A stretch of 64,000 nucleotides of DNA from Sphaerotilus natans. GTDB lineage: Bacteria; Pseudomonadota; Gammaproteobacteria; Burkholderiales; Burkholderiaceae_C. A program made the position numbers and the translations under genes. Location: contig NZ_FTMZ01000001.1 in the NCBI RefSeq assembly GCF_900156335.1, positions 248,001 to 312,000 on the forward strand. The letters run 5' to 3'. How positions within the stretch are numbered: position 1 is the stretch's first letter; every line of letters begins with the position of its first letter. Shown here in pieces: positions 53,192 to 59,398 of the stretch. The notes beneath the pieces were generated by a model. That model was given only the letters and a program-made list of their open reading frames with translations. It ran no database searches and had not been told where the DNA came from.

Positions 53192-53415
53192 TGCGCACCC
53201 CCGGTACGGTCAGAGGTGATCAGCTCGAAGGCGCGGGCCTTCAGCTCGGCACGACGTGCAGCCCGGCGGGCAGCGTTGCGCTCGGCAAGCTTGCGAGCCA
53301 GCCGCAGGGCATAGGCACGAGCGTACTCGGCAACAGGGGCAGGGCGGGGGGTGGGTTGCGCAGGAAGGCGCAGCGTGATGCGGCCCGATGCGGGCGCGGT
53401 GGTGGTGTCAGCCAT
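53188..53415 (-). CDS. Small basic ORF in the icd position of a c4-icd-ant operon
   Basis: A 75-residue, Arg/Ala-rich protein (RLARKLAERNAARRAARRAE). I recognise no domain. It lies between the C4-type RNA and the antirepressor and overlaps the latter by ATGA, exactly where phage P1 has icd, whose product interferes with cell division and whose translation is needed for ant. The sequence just before its ATG (53416-53435) is complementary to the antisense loop of the RNA, so its translation is a likely control point. The function is inferred from position only. Confidence 0.6.
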   Translation of the reverse strand: MADTTTAPASGRITLRLPAQPTPRPAPVAEYARAYALRLARKLAERNAARRAARRAELKARAFELITSDRTGGAQ

Positions 53416-53435
53416 GACGGTTCCATTTCTACGGG
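53416..53435 (-). promoter_or_regulatory. C4 RNA target site before the small ORF
   Basis: On the minus strand CCCGTAGAAATGGAACCGTC is complementary to the loop of the upstream RNA: GAAATGG, CCG and ACCG can pair with 53487-53512. It lies directly before the ATG at 53415, so pairing would also cover the ribosome-binding region. Confidence 0.6.
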
Positions 53436-53466
53436 TGTTGAACCTGCCGCCACTCACGCCAATGAG

Positions 53467-53542
53467 GGGCGGCAGACCGTGTGGGGTTGGCGTACCGGGA
53501 AATGGGACCGGCGCATCCGAAGATGCCCCCACACGGCCCGCC
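53467..53542 (-). ncRNA. C4-type antisense RNA controlling the antirepressor
   Basis: About 76 nt on the minus strand fold well. A perfect outer stem pairs CCGTGTGGGG (53536-53527) with CCCCACACGG (53486-53477), extended by GGCGG/CCGCC. Inside is a GCATC-TTCG-GATGC hairpin (53526-53513) with a UUCG tetraloop. The remaining loop (53512-53487) is complementary to an upstream site (53615-53639) and to a downstream site (53416-53435). Phage P1/P7 C4 RNA is a similar processed leader RNA of about 77 nt that pairs with its own operon mRNA and shuts down icd-ant. P4 CI RNA works alike. Exact ends are uncertain. Confidence 0.75.
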
Positions 53543-53584
53543 ATAGACGGAACCATGCAGCACAGCATCACGCCATCAGGACGT

Positions 53585-53608
53585 GAAAAAGCCGCGTCGG
53601 GCGCGGCT
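53585..53608 (-). terminator. Leader terminator upstream of the C4 RNA
   Basis: On the minus strand AGCCGCG-CCC-GACGCGGCT-like pairing (stem 53602-53607 with 53591-53596) is followed by TTTTTC. It stands between the promoter and the RNA/antirepressor genes, so most transcripts should stop here unless the structure is remodelled. Confidence 0.65.
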
Positions 53609-53614
53609 GCTGCG

Positions 53615-53639
53615 CCATTTCTACCGGGACGCCAATCCC
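53615..53639 (-). promoter_or_regulatory. Upstream C4 RNA pairing site
   Basis: This 25-nt segment is nearly the reverse complement of the C4 loop region 53483-53505; it differs at two positions and by a 2-nt bulge. It directly precedes the leader terminator, so C4 RNA binding here could favour termination. Confidence 0.6.
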
Positions 53640-53668
53640 GTATCACTGTTTTTTGCAGTGACGGCGAG

Positions 53669-53698
53669 AATTTAGCCCGATTGGCGCAGATGTGTCAA
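53669..53698 (-). promoter_or_regulatory. Promoter of the c4-icd-ant-like operon
   Basis: On the minus strand a consensus TTGACA (53693-53698) is followed after 18 bp by TAAATT (53669-53674). Transcription would start near 53660 and run through a short CACTG/CAGTG hairpin, the pairing site, the terminator and the C4 RNA. Confidence 0.65.
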
Positions 53699-53782
53699 CG
53701 ATCTTCGTTGGAACTTGCAACGCGATGCCGACGGGCAGTTTAGGCGAATTTTCGCCATAAAAGAATGTTGGGATAGTCTTTT

Positions 53783-53971
53783 TTGATCGTGATGCTGACG
53801 CCGGGCGGCATCATCGCGCGTGTCATGCACTCGACTGGCTCCGACGGCAAGCAGTACCGGATGCCGTGCCTTCCCCTCGACCGCCTGAACGGCTGGCTGT
53901 TCGGCGTGGACGTGGCCCGTGTTTGCGAAGAGCTGCGCGAGCGGCTGGTCTGGTGCCGGCGCGAGTGCTAG
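53783..53971 (+). pseudogene. Remnant of a second antirepressor gene (P22_AR_N fragment)
   Basis: The plus strand encodes TGSDGKQYRMPCLPLDRL and then NGWLFGVDVARVCEELRERL, clearly the end of a P22_AR_N domain and nearly the same as residues 75-108 of the antirepressor. The frame is cut by a stop at 53774 upstream and ends in a TAG created exactly where homology stops (53969-53971). The first 50 or so residues of the domain and everything downstream are missing. Confidence 0.75.
53870..53970 (+). repeat. Right arm of the 101-bp inverted repeat
   Basis: Inverted copy of 52869-52969, about 94 percent identical by direct count (6 mismatches). The arms flank about 900 bp with the antirepressor 5' part, the small ORF, the C4 RNA and its promoter. 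Confidence 0.9.
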
Positions 53972-54210
53972 GAGCCTGTCGGCGGGGGCAGGAGGCTGCT
54001 GGTCGGCAGGTTGCGCAGGCAGTCTGCCAGCTCTTCGACCAGCCACAGGGCGCTGCCGCCAAGCTGTCGCGCCTGAGGCAGCAGGCCGGCGGCCACATAC
54101 CGCTCGAAGGAACTGAGGCCGACCCCGATCATCGCGGCAGCTTCTTCCCGGCGCACCGACAGCGGAGTGATCGGGCGAGTCTGCTTGTTCTGGCTTTTCT
54201 TTGTGCTCAT
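53968..54210 (-). CDS. AlpA/excisionase-like DNA-binding protein
   Basis: An 80-residue protein with one MerR/AlpA-type helix-turn-helix: PLSVRREEAAAMIGVGLSSFERYVAAGLLPQARQLGG, in which SVRREEAAAMIGV and SSFERYVAAGLLP are the two helices. Such proteins act as excisionases or as activators of integrase genes. It is the last gene of the leftward operon, 23 bp after rdgC. Its stop codon is formed at the edge of the inverted repeat. Confidence 0.75.
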   Translation of the reverse strand: MSTKKSQNKQTRPITPLSVRREEAAAMIGVGLSSFERYVAAGLLPQARQLGGSALWLVEELADCLRNLPTSSLLPPPTGS

Positions 54211-54233
54211 GTTGAGAGGCCCTGGCGGCTATG

Positions 54234-55151
54234 TCAGGCCTCCGGATAGATGCTGTCCAGCTCGAACCCGAGCGCTGCAGAGAGATCCGCTACGGCCTGC
54301 GCCAGCTCTGCGTTGATGATGGTCAGGTACCCGGCGATGTCCTTCGGATCGATGTCCGAAGGGATGACGCCGGACATCTTCAACCCGGTGAGCTTCAGGT
54401 CGTTCGTCAGCGTGAACGTCAGGCGCTCGTTCCACGTCATCTTCAGTCTGGTGGGGTGCTGCCCAGCGGAGAGCAGGTCGGTGATCGGCTCGCTCGAAAG
54501 GGCTGCGTCCTTGATCGTCACGACGCTCACCTTGTCGCCGACCGTGCCCGACAACTGGCAGCAGCGATCCGCGACCAGGTTGGCGGGGGATTCGCCTCCC
54601 ATCATGTCGGCCATGAGTGCTGCGACCTTGTGCGGGGCGACAGCGTGACTCATCTGCTTCATCCGCACCCCAGGCATGCAGCCCGACAGGATCGTCAGCA
54701 GCTCATCAGAGAGCTTGGAGGATGTCGTTGCGATGAACAGCATCCGATGCTTGACGGAGATCCACATCGGGATCACCGAAGCGCGCACGAACGCCTTGGG
54801 GATGAGTTCCGCGAGCGCATCGTCTTTCAGGCTCTTGCGCATCTTCTTGCCCGGCTTCATTCCGGTCTCGCGCTCGAACTTCTCAGCCATCTCGTCTGCC
54901 CGCGCCTGCACCACCGAGCCCGGCAGGATCCGGCGTTCCTTGCGTGCGTGCATCAGCCACACGCCCGAGATGTCTTCGACCAGGTTGCAGACCACCCCTG
55001 GCACTTTCGTCAGGCCGATCGATTCCGTCGCAAGCCCCTGGCACCCTTTGGCGACGAACTCTTGCGCCGCCGCGTTGATCTGCTCGATGCTCGGCAGGCT
55101 GTCGAGCATCCACACCGTGATGGCCTTGGGGTTGAACTTCGGGTTCTTCAT
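54234..55151 (-). CDS. rdgC: RdgC-family recombination-associated protein
   Basis: A 305-residue protein related to RdgC, a ring-shaped DNA-binding protein that restrains RecA. Matching segments are SGVWLMHARKERRILPGSVV, KPGKKMRKSLKDDALAELIP, ANLVADRCCQLSGTV and LKMTWNERLTFTLTNDLKL. The N-terminal region (MKNPKFNPKAITVWML) is more divergent than host RdgC. It overlaps the preceding gene by ATGA. In a phage operon it probably tunes recombination or protects replicating DNA. Confidence 0.82.
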   Translation of the reverse strand: MKNPKFNPKAITVWMLDSLPSIEQINAAAQEFVAKGCQGLATESIGLTKVPGVVCNLVEDISGVWLMHARKERRILPGSVVQARADEMAEKFERETGMKPGKKMRKSLKDDALAELIPKAFVRASVIPMWISVKHRMLFIATTSSKLSDELLTILSGCMPGVRMKQMSHAVAPHKVAALMADMMGGESPANLVADRCCQLSGTVGDKVSVVTIKDAALSSEPITDLLSAGQHPTRLKMTWNERLTFTLTNDLKLTGLKMSGVIPSDIDPKDIAGYLTIINAELAQAVADLSAALGFELDSIYPEA

Positions 55152-55651
55152 GATTCCGTGCTTCCAAGTAGTTCTTGCTGTAGCTCGCTCGTCATGCGCT
55201 CCATGCGCATTCGAGCGGCCTTCTTCAGTTCTCTGACTCTGACCAGGTGCCGTCCGCTGGTGCTGGCCACGTCGCTGATCTCGTTCAGCGCCCGGATCTC
55301 GGTCGAGATCAGCTCCCACAGGTCCATGCCTTCGCATCCGACCCGTGCGCAGTGGCCCTGATAGATCCGGATGACGTGCAGTGCGAAATCCTGGCTCGCC
55401 CACATCGCGTAGCCGATGGCCACCGCCTCATCGGCCCACAGCACGCCAAAGTCATCTTTCTGCACTGGCGGCGGCGTTCCGGCGGCCAGTGCCCGCTCGA
55501 ACGCCACATGAGCTGCGCGGCGGCCCCCGTTCGTCGCGAAGTACGCAGCCGGCGTGCTGAGCGAGTGGCAGCCGAGGATTGCCTGCACTTCCGACAGATT
55601 CAGCCGACCGGCTTCGTCTCGCGTTGCATCCTTCGGCTGCAGGTGCGTCAT
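55148..55651 (-). CDS. KilA-N-like phage protein
   Basis: A 167-residue protein. LNLSEVQAILG and the later DEAVAIGYAMWASQDFALHVIRIYQG resemble the second half of KilA-N DNA-binding domains. A basic helical tail follows (RVRELKKAARMRMERMTSEL). It overlaps both neighbours by ATGA in the leftward operon. A regulatory DNA-binding role is possible; the assignment is tentative. Confidence 0.55.
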   Translation of the reverse strand: MTHLQPKDATRDEAGRLNLSEVQAILGCHSLSTPAAYFATNGGRRAAHVAFERALAAGTPPPVQKDDFGVLWADEAVAIGYAMWASQDFALHVIRIYQGHCARVGCEGMDLWELISTEIRALNEISDVASTSGRHLVRVRELKKAARMRMERMTSELQQELLGSTES

Positions 55652-56595
55652 GTCCGGACGTAGAGCTTCGTGACGGGGTAGACGGTCACACCGGGGAGTT
55701 CCGTCTTCTCGCCGTACTGGTCAACCAAGCGCTTGATTTCTCCCCGGACAGGGGCGATCAGATCCGCCATGCTGGGGTTCTCCGACACGAACTTGCACAG
55801 GGCGACGACATCGTGAACGGTGAAGTCCCAGCCTTCTCGGCTCGAAACGCCTTTCACCGGATCAGGTGCTGCCGTTGCAGTGACTGCGATCCCCATTGAT
55901 GCCAGTCCTGCGGACTCTTCGATCTGCTGGGCGCGATCTGTCGCTGCCTGGCGCACTGCAGCCGAGCGAGCCATGTGCTCGGCCTGGCGCTGCAGTGCCT
56001 CCTGGGCTTGGCGGGCCAGTTCGGTCGCGTCGTCTGCGCGCCCCTCGCGTGACGCTGTTTCGGCGGCGATCGTCAGTTGGGTTGCGCGCCGCGACTCGTC
56101 TTCAGCGTCTCGCTGAGCGGCTGCAGCTTCGTCATCGGCCTTGGCCGTGATCGCCTCAGATGAGGCTCGCGCTTCGCTTGCTGCCTTCTCTTCGACAGAT
56201 CGTGCCGCGGCCTGGCGGATGTCAGCCAGACGCTTCTGTTCTGCCTCCAGAGCCATCTGGGCCTGCCGGCGAGCCGTCATGTACGACTCGATCAGCTTGG
56301 TCAGCGACTGGTCGATCTGTTCGAGCGTCGTCGATGCCGGCTTGAATCGCTCGCGCACCTGCTTCTCGGCCGCTCGGAGCGGATCGGTGTAGCCCTTGAG
56401 GGTCGTGGTGAGCTGCTTGCCTGCGCGACGGACCGCGACAAGCTCGGCTTGCCAGTACGACAGATCCTCGTCCGACGAGATCGATGCCGTGTTGACCAGC
56501 TTCAGCAGGCCCTGCACGCGCTTGAGTGTGGCGTCCGCTTCGGGGTACTGCATCGGCTGCTGCTGTTGCGCCTGAACCTTCTTGACTGCACTCAT
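55648..56595 (-). CDS. Coiled-coil phage protein of the recombination operon
   Basis: A 315-residue protein I cannot name. Residues 1-100 are helical. Residues 105-225 are an Ala/Glu/Gln/Arg-rich coiled coil (RQAQMALEAEQKRLADIRQ). The C-terminal 70 residues form a compact domain (REGWDFTVHDVVALCKFV and PGVTVYPVTKLYVRT). The ATG at 56595 overlaps the exonuclease stop (ATGA); a start at 56619 is also open. Its place between exonuclease and RdgC genes suggests an accessory role in DNA metabolism. Confidence 0.7.
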   Translation of the reverse strand: MSAVKKVQAQQQQPMQYPEADATLKRVQGLLKLVNTASISSDEDLSYWQAELVAVRRAGKQLTTTLKGYTDPLRAAEKQVRERFKPASTTLEQIDQSLTKLIESYMTARRQAQMALEAEQKRLADIRQAAARSVEEKAASEARASSEAITAKADDEAAAAQRDAEDESRRATQLTIAAETASREGRADDATELARQAQEALQRQAEHMARSAAVRQAATDRAQQIEESAGLASMGIAVTATAAPDPVKGVSSREGWDFTVHDVVALCKFVSENPSMADLIAPVRGEIKRLVDQYGEKTELPGVTVYPVTKLYVRT

Positions 56596-57182
56596 GATTT
56601 CCTTCTCTTTCGTTCCCATCGCCCGTACGCCAGAAGCCCTCTGAAGGCATCCCAGTCGTCAGGGTCCGACCATTGGTCTACGTGATAGCCGCCGGGGGTC
56701 AGCCTGACCGTCATCCGTGCTGCGTCCGGCACGCCTGCGGCATGCGAGTACGCGGCTGTCTGCATCCCCCAGCTGGGGTGTGCCACCTTGGAGGTCTTGA
56801 TGTCGATGCACCAGACCTTCCCGCCGATGTCCGCGAATCTGTCGGCTGTCCCGGCATAGCCGAGGGTGCGGTGGTATAGGCGGGATTCGATTCCCAGCCA
56901 CCTGGGGCGGAAGTCCTTTCGGAACTTGCGCCACCCCTGCAGCAGCGCATCGATCTGCGGCGACAGGGATTCCTCGTCGAGGTCGCCCTGATCGTCGAAC
57001 TCGCATGCGAGGTGCGCCGCCGTTCCGCGCTGCTGGGCGGGCTCCAGAATCGACTTCGGCACGCCGTCGAAGCTGTGAGCAACCGACAGGACTCGCGTCA
57101 CGCTTTCGACCAGGCGGCCATCCATCCTGTACTCGTGCTGGTCTTCGTCGAAGACCAGCCCACTGGGGTTGAGCGTCAGCAC
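56592..57182 (-). CDS. PD-(D/E)XK phage exonuclease
   Basis: A 196-residue RecB/Cas4-like nuclease. The core is GYAGTADRFADIGGKVWCIDIKTSK, with catalytic Asp, then Asp-x-Lys in IDIKTSK, and a following Gln-x-x-Ala-Tyr (MQTAAYSHA) typical of the RecB nuclease family. It overlaps the recT stop by 7 bp. With RecT it forms an exonuclease/annealase pair like RecE/RecT or lambda Red. Confidence 0.85.
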   Translation of the reverse strand: MLTLNPSGLVFDEDQHEYRMDGRLVESVTRVLSVAHSFDGVPKSILEPAQQRGTAAHLACEFDDQGDLDEESLSPQIDALLQGWRKFRKDFRPRWLGIESRLYHRTLGYAGTADRFADIGGKVWCIDIKTSKVAHPSWGMQTAAYSHAAGVPDAARMTVRLTPGGYHVDQWSDPDDWDAFRGLLAYGRWERKRRKS

Positions 57183-58084
57183 GACATCAGCGCATCGTTG
57201 ATCCGATCAACCGCTGCCGCGCTCATGCCGATCTCCACCACCTGAACGCCGCAACGCACCAGGATCGCTGCGCGCTCTGCTTCGTCCTCCACCATGGCGT
57301 CGAGCTTCGCCTGCAGCATCTGCACTGCGCGATCGGAGGCGGCAGGCCCGTCGTCAGTTCGGACGATCGTCACCGGCTCATGCGGTGCGGCGGGTGCCTG
57401 CGCGGGCTGATCCTCGCCCGGCGCTGCAGCGGCGGCGGCGCGACGACGGCGCGGGCGCTGCTCTGCCGGCGGAGTCTCTGCCTGCGGCTGGTGTGCCGCG
57501 CGGTAATCGCGATCTGAGGTCGGAGCCGGCATCTGAGGCGCCGCCGGCTGCGCATCGCCTTCCGCGGCAGACCGTGCGACCTCATCAACACCGCAGGGCA
57601 GGCCCAGAGCCACGCGAGCGCATTGCACCAGCGCACGATGACGCAGCATCCGGTTCGGCATCGACCACCCGGCACCGCCGGCCTCATAGCAGTCTTCGAT
57701 GTACTCCCGGATTACCGTCGGTCGAGTGCGATCTTTGCGCCAGATCGTGCAGGAGATCCACTCATGCGCCTGCCTGCTGCCGACCATGATCCGGCTGTCG
57801 GAGTAGTCGAACTCGATGCCGTCGAGAGACGGGTTCCTGTTGATGATGTCCATCCAGCCATCCAGCGGGATGTAGGGGGCACCATCTGCCCCGATCCGCA
57901 CCAGGCCGGAGTCGGGCGGGACGCCCACGCGCACAGCCAGATCGGCCGCGCGCACCAGCTCTTCCACCGATGCCGGCCCCATGGCTGCAGTCAGCAGCGC
58001 GACCGCCTCCTCCTCGGTGACGACGTGCCCAGAGCGGCGCATCGCAGCGGCAAGCGTTTGATTGGGTTGTTGGCGTGCTTCCAT
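57176..58084 (-). CDS. recT: RecT/Bet-family single-strand annealing protein
   Basis: A 302-residue annealase. The core at residues 80-175 carries DGWMDIINRNPSLDGIEFDY, EWISCTIWRKDRTRPTVIREY and MLRHRALVQCARVALGLPCG, all lambda Bet/RecT signatures. A Pro/Ala/Arg-rich low-complexity linker and a short helical tail follow. It is the first gene of the leftward operon. A leader with promoter and terminator lies upstream of its ATG at 58084. Confidence 0.9.
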   Translation of the reverse strand: MEARQQPNQTLAAAMRRSGHVVTEEEAVALLTAAMGPASVEELVRAADLAVRVGVPPDSGLVRIGADGAPYIPLDGWMDIINRNPSLDGIEFDYSDSRIMVGSRQAHEWISCTIWRKDRTRPTVIREYIEDCYEAGGAGWSMPNRMLRHRALVQCARVALGLPCGVDEVARSAAEGDAQPAAPQMPAPTSDRDYRAAHQPQAETPPAEQRPRRRRAAAAAAPGEDQPAQAPAAPHEPVTIVRTDDGPAASDRAVQMLQAKLDAMVEDEAERAAILVRCGVQVVEIGMSAAAVDRINDALMSC

Positions 58085-58122
58085 GTGAATTTTCCTTCTT
58101 AAAAGGTCTTTTTGAGGGCGAG

Positions 58123-58149
58123 AAAAAGCGGCAGACCGCATGATCTGCC
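58123..58149 (-). terminator. Leader terminator before recT
   Basis: On the minus strand GGCAGA-TCATGCGG-TCTGCC is followed by GCTTTTTC. It lies between the leftward promoter (58171-58199) and the recT start. It would limit the operon unless read-through occurs. Confidence 0.55.
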
Positions 58150-58170
58150 TGCCTTGTGCAAGATGTAGAG

Positions 58171-58199
58171 ATCTTATGTTCTTGTTCGTGCTTGTGCAA
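58171..58199 (-). promoter_or_regulatory. Leftward early promoter
   Basis: On the minus strand TTGCAC (58194-58199) and TAAGAT (58171-58176) are spaced by 17 bp. A TGCGAA inverted repeat sits 7 bp upstream of the -35 element, consistent with repressor control. Confidence 0.5.
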
Positions 58200-58205
58200 T
58201 AGCTT

Positions 58206-58221
58206 TTCGCACATCTGCGAA
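58206..58221. promoter_or_regulatory. Putative repressor operator (left)
   Basis: TTCGCA-CATC-TGCGAA is a perfect inverted repeat next to the leftward promoter. The TGCGAA half-site recurs around the repressor gene, at 58804, 58848, 58856 and 59029. Confidence 0.5.
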
Positions 58222-58333
58222 TGGCGCAGCTGGCCGAACAGAACATCAGCCCCGTGGGCTCACCCGGCATGGAGCGGGCAAGGGGCGCGCGCGGCTCGAA
58301 CGGATCAGGTCCGCCCAGGCCGGCGGAGAGGCA

Positions 58334-58786
58334 TCACGGCAGCGCCGGGGATGGCGCGTTGCGAATCATGCTGCTCAGGAAACCCATCGAGCTGCCGTCC
58401 TTCGGGTTGGCTCGGATCATTCGCAGCAGTGCCTCGAACATCTCCATCTGGTGATCAGGGATCACGACGATCGCCCGCCCGATGACTTGGGCGATCAGCT
58501 CAGGGTCAGACAGCACTGTGCGCACAGCGTCAGTGTTGTCGTTGCCCAGCTTGGCGCCGGGCAGGAGCCTGTCCAGGGCTCCCTGTTCAAGCCCGATGCG
58601 CCGCTCGAAGTTCCGGGCGGCCAGGTTGCCCATCGGCTTGGATGACTCGCAGTGCTCGGCTGCGTATCGGTTGACATGCGACTGATGCATGCCGTACTTC
58701 GATGCGAACTTCGTCGCGTTGCCCTCGGCCTCAGTCCAGACCAGGTGCTGCAGGTTGGCTCGGCGGATCGCCTCGATCTTGTTCAT
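58334..58786 (-). CDS. Phage repressor-like helix-turn-helix protein
   Basis: A 150-residue protein. The N-terminal half (EAIRRANLQHLVWTEAEG, FASKYGMHQSHVNRYAAEH and AARNFERRIGLEQGALDRL) follows the Cro/C1-type HTH of small phage repressors. There is no S24 peptidase domain, so RecA-driven self-cleavage is not expected. Release would instead depend on the antirepressor. It sits between divergent promoters with TGCGAA repeats. The start at 58786 is chosen; an ATG at 58822 is also in frame. Confidence 0.75.
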   Translation of the reverse strand: MNKIEAIRRANLQHLVWTEAEGNATKFASKYGMHQSHVNRYAAEHCESSKPMGNLAARNFERRIGLEQGALDRLLPGAKLGNDNTDAVRTVLSDPELIAQVIGRAIVVIPDHQMEMFEALLRMIRANPKDGSSMGFLSSMIRNAPSPALP

Positions 58787-58846
58787 TGCTGCCTCGTCAT
58801 GTTTGCGAAGCGCTATGGGCATGAGTCATGCCCTACGCCCGCGAGA

Positions 58847-58862
58847 ATGCGAAGTTTCGCAT
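58847..58862. promoter_or_regulatory. Putative repressor operator (right)
   Basis: ATGCGAA-GT-TTCGCAT is a perfect inverted repeat 60 bp upstream of the repressor start. It is in the intergenic switch region and its half-sites match those at 58206-58221 and 59029-59034. Confidence 0.55.
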
Positions 58863-59011
58863 AAAAAAGACCGTCATACCACATAAGCGACTGTAAAAGA
58901 CACCCCCTATTTGAGCTTTGATGTCTTTTGGAGGCATGCCTTGTCGATGCCTGTGCATGGTACCAATGGGGGTGTTCGGCTACAAACAAGCACGCGAAAG
59001 CGAAAAACATA

Positions 59012-59040
59012 GCGACATGTTCCAATGTTTCGCATAAGAT
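59012..59040 (+). promoter_or_regulatory. Rightward early promoter
   Basis: GCGACA (59012-59017) and TAAGAT (59035-59040) are 17 bp apart, with a TTCGCA half-site overlapping the -10 region. The first gene starts at 59075. Confidence 0.5.
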
Positions 59041-59074
59041 TGTTCTTGTTTGTTCTTCATCCAAGGGATCATCA

Positions 59075-59398
59075 ATGACTGACAAGATCACGATAGACGT
59101 TCGCGTGGCGCACCGCGTCGGTCTTAGCGAGGCTGTGGTCTTCGAGCACCTGCGCCTGCAGAGTGGCGGCGCCTGGTTCCACCCGAACATCGACAGCCTT
59201 CAGGGCACCATGCCGTACCTGACCCATCACGCGATTCGCACCGCCATCGCGCGCCTGCGCAACTTCGGCCTGCTGGCGGAGTCGCTCTACGGCCGGGTCT
59301 CGCCCAGCGGCTCTGACATGAGCAAGCGGCGCTGTGTCTACCGCACCGTCTCTCCCGAGCAGGCAGGCCTCGTGGCACCGAAGGGTGGTGCTGCATGA
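59075..59398 (+). CDS. Phage winged-helix protein, first gene of the rightward operon
   Basis: A 107-residue protein with a replication-initiator-like winged helix: VGLSEAVVFEHLRLQSGG, then HHAIRTAIARLRNFGLLAESLY. The frame extends upstream into the switch region, but the ATG at 59075 follows a GGGAT 6 bp before it and lies just after the promoter. It overlaps the next gene by ATGA. The exact role is unknown; DNA binding at the phage origin or control is likely. Confidence 0.7.
   Translation: MTDKITIDVRVAHRVGLSEAVVFEHLRLQSGGAWFHPNIDSLQGTMPYLTHHAIRTAIARLRNFGLLAESLYGRVSPSGSDMSKRRCVYRTVSPEQAGLVAPKGGAA

Noticed and set aside
53191-53743. Plus-strand frames across the C4 leader (53191-53586 and 53351-53743)
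   Set aside because: They have no ribosome sites, domains or plausible neighbours, and the region is explained by the minus-strand RNA leader and small ORF.
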